Shown: one piece after another, positions 1 to 8,658 of the stretch | Layout of the letters: each line of letters opens with the position of its first letter | Numbering within the stretch: position 1 is the stretch's first letter | Translations under genes and position numbers: made by a program | The notes under the pieces: generated by a model | What the model saw: the letters and a program-made list of their open reading frames with translations, nothing else | Database searches by the model: none | Told to the model about the DNA's origin: nothing | NCBI GenBank assembly: GCA_030681515.1 | Contig: JAUXSE010000014.1 | Span: 1 to 64,000 of the forward strand | Direction: 5' to 3' | DNA length: 64,000 nucleotides | Source of the DNA: Geothrix sp. | GTDB lineage: Bacteria > Acidobacteriota > Holophagae > Holophagales > Holophagaceae

Positions 1-125
1 GCAGGCTGGCCACCCATAACTGCCACTTCCCCACTTTGGCAATGCTCATCGAAACCGTTGAGGAATGCTTCGCTGGTTGGCACAAGCCCAACATCATCCT
101 TCGGCGATTATGCGGCATGAATTAG
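1..125 (+). pseudogene. C-terminal end of an IS630-type DDE transposase (runs in from the left edge)
   Basis: An open frame enters from the left edge and ends at TAG 123-125. Its 40 residues (RLATHNCHFPTLAMLIETV...RRLCGMN) resemble the tail of IS630-family transposases, in which a THN-(aromatic)-F-x-T motif follows the last catalytic acidic residue and an alpha helix closes the protein. Only the tail is visible, so I cannot tell whether the element is intact upstream. It lies 7 bp before the ATG of the beta-propeller gene, which suggests that an insertion set the 5' end of that gene. The family assignment rests on a short stretch and is tentative. Confidence 0.5.
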
Positions 126-131
126 GACGCT

Positions 132-2252
132 ATGTTTAGAACCCTGAACCTCGTAGCGATGGACATGGTTTTCAGTCCCCTCACAAATCGTCTATACGCC
201 AGCATTCCAGACCTTTCTGGGGGTTCGTCGGATGCCATCGTCGTTATCGATCCAGACACTACAGCCATCGTGGGCAGGGTTCCCGTGGGAAGGGGAGCAA
301 ACGCCATGGCCCTTTCCAGTGATGGTGGAACGCTATACGTGGAACTGGCCAATCTTTCCTCCATCCAGAAAATTGACCTTCGAACGAACGTGGTCTCTGC
401 CCCCTTTCCCATTTGGGGAGGTGACTCGACGCAGTCTGTCGGATCCATGGTGGTGCTACCGGGCCTGGCCGATTCCCTCGCGGTTGCAAGGGTCTTCAGA
501 GGGCCGGCGGGCGGAGCGCCCCTCGGTGTGACCATCTATGACAACGGAATTCCCCGACCTGTTTCCTTCTCCGATAACAACCATCTCGTCGGCGTAATCC
601 AGGTGGGAACCAACCCCGACCTGCTGTACGGCTACAACAACTATTCAGGGGAATTCGGACTCTGCACCCTCGATGTGAAGCCTACTGGTGTGACTCTCCT
701 GGATAGCATGCCTCAAGCGGCGGGTGGCTTCTTCCAGGAGATGACCTACTCGGAGGGCAATCTCTACTTCACCACGGGGGAAGTCGTCGATGCCATGGAC
801 CTCACCCGCAAAGCCTCGTTCTACGGGGGTGGCGCTGTATTGCCTGACCCAGCCTCAGGCCTCACCTATTTCGCAACCACCGATGGCAGGCTCAACCTCT
901 TTGATTCTGCAAGCCATACGCCTGCTGGCTACATCGAGCTCAACTTCACGGCTTATAAGCTGGCCCTGACAGGAACCTCGGGACTTGCCCTCCTCGGAGA
1001 CGGCCAGATCCTGTTCCTACGAACCCCGCTTCCCCGAATTCCCAGCTTCTCAGCTTCTCGCGGCGAAGTGGCCCCTGGCCAATCCGTGTCACTGCAATTT
1101 GAAACCATTGGGGCATCCTCACTTTCCATGAACTGGATGGGCACTTCTGGCAACTGGGGGCTCCTGGGTCCCATGCCAATGAACGGCATGACCCAAGTAC
1201 AACCCGCCCAAAACACCAGCTACATTCTTAGGGCCTCCAATGGAGAAATCTGTGCGAGCGCTCGGATGAACATCGTGGCACAACCTGGATTGGCCCAAGC
1301 CAGCATGGGCCTGAATGCGAACGACATCGTCTACAGCCCACTGACGCAACGATTCTATGCCTCGATTCCAAGTCGCGCCGGAAAGGGCGGAAACACTCTG
1401 GCCACCATCGATCCATCAACTGGCGAAGTCATCTCACGCCTTTCGGTGGGGTGCGAGCCGGGCCAGCTGGCTTTGGCAGACGACGACCGGACTCTTTATG
1501 TGGCCCTTGGATCTGTGGGAGCCATTCAGCAGGTGGATGTGGTAACCAACACATTAGGCCCCCTGTTGAGGCTCGAGGCCGACCCAACCCGCGGGCCGAG
1601 GTACCCCTTGGCCCTCGCAGCTATGCCGGGTTCTCCAAACTCGCTTCTGGTGTCCAGAGTCTTCGCTGGAATTTATTCACCCGCCGGCGTGGCCATTTAT
1701 GATGCCGGCGTGGCCAGACCAATTGTGGCGAGCGAGAATGCACCCATTGATTGGTTCCAGTTCTCTGCCAATGGAAAAACCATCTATGGCGTTGAGGAGG
1801 AAGCCGGCAGTCGTACCAACTTTATGAGCTACTCTCCCTCAGGGGTCATCATCGAAAGCGGCATCACTACGCCCCCCTACCACTGCATCTACGCCTCAAA
1901 CCGCCTCTATTTCCCATTCGGGTACATCTATGACGCCACCACCGGCAATCAGCTCCAGGCGAATCAACCACCCCTGACCAATGCACCAGCGGGAGCCGTC
2001 CTTCCGAATGTCGCGGCCGGGCTGATCTATTACGCCTCGAATGGCTCGCTCCAGGCCTTTGATGTGAATGGTTTTGCACCCAGAGGAAGCTATCCGCTCG
2101 GCTATCAGTTCATCAGCAATGAAGTCGGTGATCGACTGCTTCGTTGGGGCCAGGATGGCCTCCTCCTCTTGAAGCAGGGTGGTCTCTCGTTCCCGGGCGT
2201 ATTGGACCGGAGTGGTCAAATTTTCATTTTCAAAACCACCGACATCAAATAG
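132..2252 (+). CDS. YncE-like beta-propeller repeat protein, probably 5'-truncated
   Basis: A 706-residue protein made of two similar halves (about residues 5-300 and 393-700). Each begins with a -SPLT-R-YASIP- motif and has blades such as VVIDPDTTAIVGRVPVG and ATIDPSTGEVISRLSVG, typical of seven-bladed propeller proteins of the YncE/YVTN type. Between them (about 302-385) lies an Ig-like stretch. There is no signal peptide: the first codon falls inside the first blade, and an in-frame TAG sits 9 bp upstream at the end of the transposase fragment. Family members are normally secreted, so the real N-terminus was probably lost to the insertion element. The 3' end overlaps the broken IS91 transposase by 8 bp. 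Substrate or partner unknown. Confidence 0.7.
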   Translation: MFRTLNLVAMDMVFSPLTNRLYASIPDLSGGSSDAIVVIDPDTTAIVGRVPVGRGANAMALSSDGGTLYVELANLSSIQKIDLRTNVVSAPFPIWGGDSTQSVGSMVVLPGLADSLAVARVFRGPAGGAPLGVTIYDNGIPRPVSFSDNNHLVGVIQVGTNPDLLYGYNNYSGEFGLCTLDVKPTGVTLLDSMPQAAGGFFQEMTYSEGNLYFTTGEVVDAMDLTRKASFYGGGAVLPDPASGLTYFATTDGRLNLFDSASHTPAGYIELNFTAYKLALTGTSGLALLGDGQILFLRTPLPRIPSFSASRGEVAPGQSVSLQFETIGASSLSMNWMGTSGNWGLLGPMPMNGMTQVQPAQNTSYILRASNGEICASARMNIVAQPGLAQASMGLNANDIVYSPLTQRFYASIPSRAGKGGNTLATIDPSTGEVISRLSVGCEPGQLALADDDRTLYVALGSVGAIQQVDVVTNTLGPLLRLEADPTRGPRYPLALAAMPGSPNSLLVSRVFAGIYSPAGVAIYDAGVARPIVASENAPIDWFQFSANGKTIYGVEEEAGSRTNFMSYSPSGVIIESGITTPPYHCIYASNRLYFPFGYIYDATTGNQLQANQPPLTNAPAGAVLPNVAAGLIYYASNGSLQAFDVNGFAPRGSYPLGYQFISNEVGDRLLRWGQDGLLLLKQGGLSFPGVLDRSGQIFIFKTTDIK

Positions 2253-2982
2253 CCAGACCGCGGAACGGGGCCTTGGAATAGACCACCCAGGACTTGTGAG
2301 TGGCGAGGCTGGCCATGAGGCGGTTGAAGGCCTCCTGGTTCAGTTCGGGGAACACACCCTTCCGGTAGAGCTTCCGCAGGGCGTCCAACATCTTCCCCCG
2401 CAGAAGTTGGCCCATCACCTTCACGGGGAACAGGAAGTCCTTGCGGGTATGGACGAACCTCTGCCCATCGAGCGAAAGCCCGCCTGCTGTGACCAACACG
2501 TGGATGTGCGGATGGAAGTGCAGTTCCCGTGTCCAGGTGTGCAGCACCATGGTCTGGCCCAGGGTGGCCCCGAGGTGGGTCCGGCCCAGTTCCAGCAGCA
2601 GCTCACTGACGGAGCGGAACAGCGCGGTATAGACCTCCGTCGGGTGCCGCATCGCCAGGGGCCGCAGCTCCGATGGCGGGGTGAACACCACATGGAAGTG
2701 CCGGACCGGCAGGATCCGCTCGGCCCAGGCATCAATCCACTTCTGCTGGGCCAGGGCCTGGCATTTGGGACAGTGGCGGTTTCGGCAGGAGTTGTAGACT
2801 GGATGCTCCCGCCCGCAGCCCGTACAGACCTCCAGATGGCCGCCGAGGGCGGCGGTGCGACAGCGGCTGATGGCCGTGAGGACGCGCTTCTGTGACCGGG
2901 TCAGGCGATGCTCCGCCTCCAGTGCCCTTCGGTGCAGCCTCACGATGCCCGCGATGTCGAAGCGTGGACGGGCAAAGCCCAC
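2245..2982 (-). pseudogene. IS91-family (HUH) transposase, 3'-truncated
   Basis: This 245-residue protein has the N-terminal zinc-binding domain of IS91 transposases (C53, C56, C66, C71, C74) and the metal-binding HUH motif HPHIH (H159, H161). Homologues continue past WVVY-K-PFGG into a YLGRYTHR-like region that holds the catalytic tyrosines. Here the frame ends at WVVYSKAPFRGLAI, so those residues are missing and the protein should be inactive. Family members are about 370-400 residues. It begins with GTG at 2982, 5 bp after the integrase stop, the usual paired layout. The break coincides with the end of the beta-propeller gene. Confidence 0.85.
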
Positions 2983-2986
2983 GGCA

Positions 2987-3829
2987 TTACATGGTCAGAT
3001 CCTCCAGGGGGCTTCGCACGGCGGCGATCTGGCTGGGCGACACCTGGGTGTAGATCGTCGTGGAGCGGATGCTCTCGTGGCTCAGCACCACCTGGATCTT
3101 TCGCAGGTCCGTGCCGTGCTCCAGCAAGTTCGTGGCAAAGGAGTGCCGGAGCATGTGGGGCGTCACCACCTTCCCAATGCCCGCCACGGCGGAGGCGCAG
3201 AGCAGCGCCCGGCGGGCCGTCTCGTGGCAGAGGGGCCGACCGCCTTTCGTGGTGAACAGCCATGGGCGAGGCGGACGCTCATGCTTGTAGTAGGCCTTCA
3301 GAAGCCCGTAGAGCTTCGAATGCATAGGCACCAGCCGCTCCCGGCCACCCTTGCCATGCCGCACGTGGATGACCTGCTGCATCGAGTCGATGTCGGAGGT
3401 CTGAAGTTGCGTCGCCTCGGAGATCCGTAGGCCCGTGGCGTAGATCAGGGCAAAGAACACGCGGTACTTGGCCACAGTGAATCCGTCCAGCACCCGCTGG
3501 ACCTCGGCGGGACTCAGCACTGTGGGTAGGGGCGAGTCCTTCCTCGGCATCGAGATGAAGGCCACCTTCTCCGGCTGCCCCAGCGTCAGCCCGTAGAGGA
3601 ACTTCAGCGCCGAGTAGTGGCAGCGCAGCCGCTCCGGCCCGATGGGCTGGGTCCGGAGGTGGTCAACCCAGCGCCGGATGGCCTCTTGCTCCACCTCCGC
3701 CAGGTCCGCCCCGAGGAACTCCTCGAAACGCCGGACCGATGCCAGGTATTGCTGAATGGTCCCTTTGGCTCGGTCTGCCATTTGCAGATCCCCTTCCAGC
3801 CGGGACAAAGATAGACTGACTGCCTTCAT
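2987..3829 (-). CDS. Tyrosine recombinase/integrase (IS91-associated type)
   Basis: 280 residues. The N-terminal SAM-like core-binding domain covers about residues 15-95. The catalytic domain carries the full set R135 (TGLRISEA), K160 (GKGGRER), H225 and R228 (HMLRHSFA), H251 (LSHES) and the nucleophile Y260 (TTIYTQ). It lies directly upstream of the IS91 transposase on the same strand, a pairing common in IS91-type elements. It lacks the extra alpha-helical insert between patches II and III that marks integron integrases, so it is not IntI. The active site looks intact although its partner is broken. A hairpin lies just upstream of its ATG. Confidence 0.88.
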   Translation of the reverse strand: MKAVSLSLSRLEGDLQMADRAKGTIQQYLASVRRFEEFLGADLAEVEQEAIRRWVDHLRTQPIGPERLRCHYSALKFLYGLTLGQPEKVAFISMPRKDSPLPTVLSPAEVQRVLDGFTVAKYRVFFALIYATGLRISEATQLQTSDIDSMQQVIHVRHGKGGRERLVPMHSKLYGLLKAYYKHERPPRPWLFTTKGGRPLCHETARRALLCASAVAGIGKVVTPHMLRHSFATNLLEHGTDLRKIQVVLSHESIRSTTIYTQVSPSQIAAVRSPLEDLTM

Positions 3830-3836
3830 GCATTAC

Positions 3837-3881
3837 CCCCTTGGTCATGGGCGGTGCTCATTCACCGCGATGACCAAGGGG
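3837..3881. repeat. Large imperfect palindrome upstream of the integrase, possible element terminus
   Basis: CCCCTTGGTCAT (3837-3848) pairs perfectly with ATGACCAAGGGG (3870-3881). Inside it GCGGTG (3851-3856) pairs with CACCGC (3863-3868) around the loop CTCATT. It sits 8 bp upstream of the integrase ATG. IS91-type elements end in hairpin-containing ori and ter sites, so this may be one boundary of the element. An operator of the integrase promoter is the alternative. From here to 4002 I see nothing else. Confidence 0.55.
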
Positions 3882-4002
3882 CCTGCTTTTACCCTTCCGC
3901 GCTGGCCGTCTTTATCGACCGGCCTGCCGATACGACCGTCCCCCGCCGCGGAGCGGCTTCGTTCAACTGGCCGCGTTGAGTCCATCCGTACTTTTCTGTG
4001 TT

Positions 4003-5916
4003 TTATTTCTGCATTTCGGACCACACTCCAACCCCAATGCCGCTCGGTCTCGCCGCGTCGTGAAACACGGTATGGGTGGCCTTTTTGTAGTCACCGATTC
4101 CCGCTTTGTTGATATCCATGAAGACCTGGGGATTGCGGTCCATGAGGGGGAACCAGGTGCTTTGGAGCTGCACCATGATGCGGTGGCCCTTCTGGAAGGT
4201 GTGGAAGATATCGTTCATGGACCAGGCCACGCGGGTGGGCTGGCCGGGGGTGAAGGGCGTGGGGGCCTCCAGGCTGTCGCGGAACTTGCCGCGCATGACT
4301 TCGCCGCGCACCAGCTGCTGGTAGCCGCCCATGGGGTTGGGGGCGCGGTTCCAGGGCGAACCGCCCTCCTTGAAATCCGGGTTCTTGAACTCGTCCGGAT
4401 AGACATCAATGAGCTTGACCACCCAGTCGGCGTCGGTGCCCGTGGTGGCCACGAAGAGTTCGGGACGCAGGGGACCGGCGAAGGTCAGATCCTCCGCCAG
4501 GGGTTCCGTCTGGAACACCAACACGTCCGTGCGCCGCCCGGCGAAGCGCTGATCGGCGGTCATGTATTCCTTGGGCATGCCGATGGCGATCTGTTCGATG
4601 AAGGGGACGGGCTTGGCGGGGTCGGAGAGGAAGGTGTCGGCGCCGCCCTCTGGCGAAGGCGGCGTGAGGGAAAGACTCCCGTTGGGTTGGAAGAAGAGCT
4701 TGGCGTCCCTGGCTTGTTTCGGGGGCCAGGCATCGAGCTTATGCCAGCAGTTGGCGCCGGTTTCGAAGACGGTGGCCTTGGCGAGATCAGCATTCTTCGC
4801 TTCCTTCAGGTGGTGCATGAAGAACGGAAACAGCACCTCGGCCTGGAACCAATCGGAGGTATCGGCCCCGAACTGAACGGGGCCCAGATGGTCGCCCTTG
4901 CTGCGTTCCCAGCCCCCGTGGAACCAGGGGCCCATGACCAGCCGGCTGTCCGTGGCGGGGCTTTGGCGGCCCAGGGTCTGGAACACCTGGAGGGCGCCGA
5001 AGAGGTTCTCCGCGTCGAACCAGCCGCCCACGGTGAGCACGGCGGGCTGCACGGCCTTCAGTTGGGGGCGCAGGTCGCGGGTCTGCCAGAAGGCGTCGTA
5101 GTTGGGATGGTCCAGCATCTCGTTCCAGAAGGGCACCTCCTTCGTGTACTGCCGGGTGGCGGCGGTGCTGCCGAGGCGCAGGAACCATTCGTAGCCATCC
5201 GAGGTGCCGTGCTTGAACCCGGTGGGCCACGCCTTGGTGGGGGCGGGCCGGGGCCGGCCGAAGCTCGCCATGAAGTTGAAGGCGTGGGGCAGCCAGAGGG
5301 CGCCGTTGCGATGGAAATCGTCCCCCTGGAACCAGTCCACGATGGGCGCCTGGGGGGATACCGCCTTGAGGGCCGGGTGACCCGATAGCGCGCCCAGGGC
5401 AGCGTAGAAGGCGGGGTAGCTGATGCCCCACTGGCCCACGCGACCGTTGTTCCCATCCACATGCTTGAGCAGCCAGTCCAGGGTGTCGAAGGTATCGGTG
5501 CTTTCGTCCACGGCCGCGCCGCTCACGGCCCGCTGGGGCCGCATGTTCACGAACTCGCCCTCGGACATCATCCGGCCCCGCACATCCTGGTAGACGAAGA
5601 TGAAGCCCTCCTCCTGGAACCGCGGGGAGGGCCCCAGGTGCGAGGGGTAGGCCGTCTCGCCGTAGGGCCAGACGCTGTAGGGCGTGCGCTGCATGAGGAT
5701 GGGATGGGTGCGGCCGGTGTCCTTCGGGGTGTAGATGGCCGTGAAGAGCTTCACGCCATCCCGCATGGGGATGAGGACCTCGCGCTTGGTGTAGTGTTCG
5801 CGGAGCCCCTCGGTCGGGGCCTCCGCCTGGGCCCGCGGGGCCGGCAGGAGGGGACCCCCCCAGCCCAGCAGCGCGAACAGCAGGACCGGGACGCGCAGGA
5901 TGCGAAGGGAGGTCAT
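4003..5916 (-). CDS. CocE/NonD-family S15 hydrolase (X-Pro dipeptidyl-peptidase-like)
   Basis: A 637-residue protein with a signal peptide (positive start, then VLLFALLGWGG) and an alpha/beta-hydrolase domain of the S15/CocE type. Visible motifs are VLIPMRDGVKLFTAIYTPK near residue 50, the QRTPY strand, the YQDVRGR motif and the nucleophile elbow GISYPAF, here GxSYPA rather than the common GxSYGG. The C-terminal jelly-roll domain (about residues 390-620) includes FAGPLRPELFVATTGTDADWVVK. Family members hydrolyse peptides, acyl esters or antibiotic esters; the substrate cannot be read from sequence. A GGAG site precedes the ATG. It is divergent from aguA with about 160 bp between them. Confidence 0.85.
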   Translation of the reverse strand: MTSLRILRVPVLLFALLGWGGPLLPAPRAQAEAPTEGLREHYTKREVLIPMRDGVKLFTAIYTPKDTGRTHPILMQRTPYSVWPYGETAYPSHLGPSPRFQEEGFIFVYQDVRGRMMSEGEFVNMRPQRAVSGAAVDESTDTFDTLDWLLKHVDGNNGRVGQWGISYPAFYAALGALSGHPALKAVSPQAPIVDWFQGDDFHRNGALWLPHAFNFMASFGRPRPAPTKAWPTGFKHGTSDGYEWFLRLGSTAATRQYTKEVPFWNEMLDHPNYDAFWQTRDLRPQLKAVQPAVLTVGGWFDAENLFGALQVFQTLGRQSPATDSRLVMGPWFHGGWERSKGDHLGPVQFGADTSDWFQAEVLFPFFMHHLKEAKNADLAKATVFETGANCWHKLDAWPPKQARDAKLFFQPNGSLSLTPPSPEGGADTFLSDPAKPVPFIEQIAIGMPKEYMTADQRFAGRRTDVLVFQTEPLAEDLTFAGPLRPELFVATTGTDADWVVKLIDVYPDEFKNPDFKEGGSPWNRAPNPMGGYQQLVRGEVMRGKFRDSLEAPTPFTPGQPTRVAWSMNDIFHTFQKGHRIMVQLQSTWFPLMDRNPQVFMDINKAGIGDYKKATHTVFHDAARPSGIGVGVWSEMQK

Positions 5917-6076
5917 GGGGACTCCGGGAAGGTAGCCTCATAATAAGGGGTATCTCCGGAAAGGCGCAGCTCGAAGCGGCTCCCGTTCCCCTTCCCCTCG
6001 ACGGGGAGACCGGCTTTTGGTGAACTGGAGGATGCGCCCCGTGCGGGCCCCCATCCCCACCCTGGAAAAGCACCCC

Positions 6077-7102
6077 ATGACCCTTCCCGATGTCCGCCAG
6101 CCTGCCGAATGGGAGATCCACAGCCGCTGCTGGCTGGCCTGGCCCAGCCACGGCCACCTCTGGGGGGTCAACCTGGCCCCGGCCCAGGCGGAATTCGCGG
6201 CACTGGGCCGGGCCATTGCCGAGGACGGTGGCGAGGCCCTCGATCTGCTGGTGCAGGACGCCGCGGCCGAAGCCGAAGCCCGGGCGGCCCTGGCGCCGGT
6301 GATCGGGCAGGCGCGGTGCCATCGCGTGCCCGTGGGGGATATCTGGCTGCGGGACACGGCGCCGATCTTCGTGAAGGATGGAACAGGTTCCCTCCAGGCC
6401 GCCTGCTTCCGGTTCAACGGCTGGGGCGGCAAGCATGTGCTCGCTGGCGATGAGCAGGTCGCGGATCGCGTGGCGGGACTGAGCGGCATGCCCCGCCGCG
6501 ACCATGGCTGGATCCTGGAAGGCGGTTCCGTGGAGGGGGATGGCGAAGGCACCGTCCTCACCACCCGCCAATGCCTGCTCAACCCCAACCGCAATCCCGG
6601 CATGGATCAGGCCGATGTCGAGGCGGCCCTGCGCCGGGACCTCGGCGCCGAGAAGGTGCTGTGGCTGGACGAGGGCCTGATCAACGATCACACGGACGGC
6701 CATGTGGACACCCTGGCCCGCTTCGTGGCGCCCGGCGTGGTGGTGTGCATGGAGGCCCGGGCTCCCGGCGATCCCAATGCCGCCACCCTGGACCGCATCG
6801 CCGCGGATCTGGCGGCCTTCACCGATGCGCGGGGCCGGAAGCTCCAGGTGGTGCGCATCCCTTCGCCGGGCCTGGTGCGGGACGAAGCTGGCGAGCCCAT
6901 GCCCGCCAGCTTCGTGAACTTCTACATCGGCAACCGCAGCGTGGTGGTGCCCACCTACGGCACGTCCCATGACGGGGCCGCCGTGGCGGCCCTGGCACCC
7001 CTGTTCCCGGGGCGCCGGGTGGTGGGCCGCTCCGCCCGGGCCATCCTCAGCGGGGGCGGCGCCTTCCACTGCATCACCCAGCAGCAGCCGGAGGTTCTGT
7101 GA
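6077..7102 (+). CDS. aguA: Agmatine deiminase
   Basis: 341 residues of the peptidyl-arginine deiminase fold. It hydrolyses agmatine to N-carbamoylputrescine and ammonia in the cytoplasm. Key motifs are W-(A/S)-WP (CWLAWPSHG), the WLRDTAP motif, FNGWGGK, EGGSVEGDGEGT, NDHTDGHVDTLARF and the catalytic cysteine in GGGAFHCITQQ (C332). The start at 6077 was chosen because the protein begins at the conserved PAEWE segment and a GGAAAAG ribosome site precedes it. The stop overlaps the GTG start of the amidase gene by 4 bp, so the two enzymes of one pathway are translationally coupled. Confidence 0.93.
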   Translation: MTLPDVRQPAEWEIHSRCWLAWPSHGHLWGVNLAPAQAEFAALGRAIAEDGGEALDLLVQDAAAEAEARAALAPVIGQARCHRVPVGDIWLRDTAPIFVKDGTGSLQAACFRFNGWGGKHVLAGDEQVADRVAGLSGMPRRDHGWILEGGSVEGDGEGTVLTTRQCLLNPNRNPGMDQADVEAALRRDLGAEKVLWLDEGLINDHTDGHVDTLARFVAPGVVVCMEARAPGDPNAATLDRIAADLAAFTDARGRKLQVVRIPSPGLVRDEAGEPMPASFVNFYIGNRSVVVPTYGTSHDGAAVAALAPLFPGRRVVGRSARAILSGGGAFHCITQQQPEVL

Positions 7103-7953
7103 ACCCGACGAACAGCGTCCGCGTTGCCGCCACCCAGTGCGCCTTCACCAGCAGCCTTGATGAAAACGTGGCCCGGGTCGAGGCCCTGGTGCGAGAGGCC
7201 GCCGCCCGGGGCGCCCAGGTGATCCTGCCCTCGGAGCTGTTCGAGGGGCTCTACTTCTGCCGCGAAGAAAAGGACGCCTTCTTCGACTGGGCGCGACCAG
7301 CCGAGGGCCATCCCACCATCACCCGGTTCCAGAAGCTGGCCCAGGAGCTGGGCGTGGTGATCCCGGTCTCCTTCTTCGAGCGGGATGGCCACGCCTTCTA
7401 CAACAGCCTGGCCATGGTGGACGCGGATGGCGCCGTGCTCGGCGTCTACCGCAAGAGCCACATCCCGGACGGACCCGGCTACGAGGAGAAGTTCTACTTC
7501 CGGCCCGGCAACACGGGCTTCAAGGTGTGGGACACGCGCTTCGGCAAGCTGGGCGTGGGCATCTGCTGGGACCAGTGGTACCCCGAATGCGCCCGGGCCA
7601 TGCTGCTCCTGGGCGCGGAGATCCTGCTGTATCCCACGGCCATCGGCACCGAGCCCGAGAACCCTGGCCTGGATACCAAGGATCTGTGGCAGCGGGCCAT
7701 GATCGGCCACGCGGTCTCCAACGTGGTGCCCGTGGTGGCCTCCAACCGCGTGGGCCTGGAAGGCGGCCAGACCTTCTACGGCCATTCCTTCATCGCGGAC
7801 CACCGCGGCGACAAGGTGGCCGAACTGGGGCGGACGGAATCGGGCGTGATCACGGCGGAACTGGATCTCGACGAGATCCGGCGGAACCGGGCCTCCTTCG
7901 GCTTTTTCCGGGACCGGCGGCCGGACCTCTACGGGATCATCTCCCGGGCCTGA
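7099..7953 (+). CDS. aguB: N-carbamoylputrescine amidase
   Basis: 284-residue carbon-nitrogen hydrolase with the Glu-Lys-Cys triad: E46 (LPSELFEG), K119 (YRKSHIPDG) and C156 (GICWDQWYPE). It hydrolyses N-carbamoylputrescine to putrescine, CO2 and ammonia, completing the agmatine route to putrescine. It starts with GTG at 7099 in a GTGA overlap with the agmatine deiminase stop. Length and the YEEKFYF-PG segment agree with the plant and Pseudomonas AguB type. No arginine decarboxylase gene is in the window. Confidence 0.93.
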   Translation: MNPTNSVRVAATQCAFTSSLDENVARVEALVREAAARGAQVILPSELFEGLYFCREEKDAFFDWARPAEGHPTITRFQKLAQELGVVIPVSFFERDGHAFYNSLAMVDADGAVLGVYRKSHIPDGPGYEEKFYFRPGNTGFKVWDTRFGKLGVGICWDQWYPECARAMLLLGAEILLYPTAIGTEPENPGLDTKDLWQRAMIGHAVSNVVPVVASNRVGLEGGQTFYGHSFIADHRGDKVAELGRTESGVITAELDLDEIRRNRASFGFFRDRRPDLYGIISRA

Positions 7954-8279
7954 GCCTCGGGGACTCACCACGGAGGCACGGAGATACGGAGACACGGAGA
8001 CACGGAGGACACAGCGGAATCTCAGCGCGGCCCGGGCTGCAACCAAAGAACTGATTCACCGCCAGGAGGCACCCGGCCACGGAATGACCCTCGAAGTTAG
8101 AGCAAGGCAGCTCCCCGACGAATCGGTTGTCATGCGGGGCCAACCCGCGAATATCAGACTGATCAACCGTCAGAAAGCCGTCCGTTCTGCTCCCCACACA
8201 CTGCTGAACAAAAAAAATGGCTGGCAACCTTGACTGGCCAACACATATCAGCTTCATTCGGAGCCATCAGGAGCACGCC
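7954..8279. other. Non-coding stretch between aguB and the first cassette-like gene
   Basis: 326 bp without a convincing gene. The first part holds the CACGGAG repeat described separately. After about 8040 the base composition drops towards that of the cassette-like genes. A GTTAGAG at 8096-8102 resembles an attC core (GTTRRRY) but fails at the last position and has no convincing left half, so I do not call a site there. Confidence 0.5.
7968..8012 (+). repeat. Short tandem CACGGAG repeat
   Basis: Five closely spaced CGGAG units (CCACGGAGG, CACGGAGAT, ACGGAGACA, CGGAGACA, CGGAGGAC) run for about 45 bp just after the aguB stop. Similar CACGGAGA tracts recur between genes in many unrelated bacterial genomes. 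No function is evident. Confidence 0.7.
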
Positions 8280-8516
8280 ATGTTCGCAACGTTCTTCCTG
8301 GCCATTGGAGCACTGTTCTTCTGGATGGTTTTCAAAGGTTTCTCCGAACAGGAAATCAAAGGCCGTGGATGGGGGCTCAACATTCGGATATACCACCGGG
8401 ACAGTGAACCCATCATGTATTGGGTAACATTTGCGTCTTATCTGGTCTGCGCCATCTGGTCCACAGTATTCGGCATTCTCATGGCACTAAAACTGCTTTC
8501 CAATCATGCCGCCTAA
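8280..8516 (+). CDS. Small two-helix membrane protein, cassette-like gene
   Basis: 78 residues starting at ATG 8280, 7 bp after AGGAG. There are two hydrophobic segments: residues 3-18 (TFFLAIGALFFWMVF) and about 46-70 (YWVTFASYLVCAIWSTVFGI). No known family is recognised. Its stop codon (8514-8516) lies inside the first arm of the attC-like repeat that begins at 8511, the usual arrangement of an integron gene cassette. GC content is clearly lower than in the flanking aguB and epimerase genes. Confidence 0.6.
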   Translation: MFATFFLAIGALFFWMVFKGFSEQEIKGRGWGLNIRIYHRDSEPIMYWVTFASYLVCAIWSTVFGILMALKLLSNHAA

Positions 8517-8634
8517 CCTTCCGCTCAACTCGGACCCCGTCTGCATGGCCTTCCGCTTTTTCTTTTCATTCGTCTTTCTCGGCTTCGTTCGGCGCCTCGG
8601 TGCAGGTTGGGCCGGTTTACGGTATTCGTTGGCC
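8511..8634 (+). repeat. attC-like site 1 (124 bp)
   Basis: The left end GCCTAAC (8511-8517) fits the RYYYAAC consensus and is followed by a 5-bp spacer and GCTCAAC, a second-box pattern typical of attC. The right end GTTGGCC (8628-8634) differs from GTTRRRY at one position. TCTGCA (8540-8545) and TGCAG (8601-8605), with GGACCCC and GGGCCGG, form the inner stem. It is about 80% identical to the 124-bp repeat at 30176-30299, which ends in a perfect GTTAGGC. Confidence 0.65.
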
Positions 8635-8658
8635 GCCGTCAATCACTCAGGAGTTCTC

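Noticed and set aside
2987-3829. Tyrosine recombinase as the missing integron integrase
   Set aside because: It lacks the IntI-specific extra helix region between patches II and III and is paired with an IS91 transposase.
3955-3985. GTTGAGT near 3976 as an attC core
   Set aside because: It fits GTTRRRY but has no left arm related to the other sites, and seven-base matches are expected by chance.
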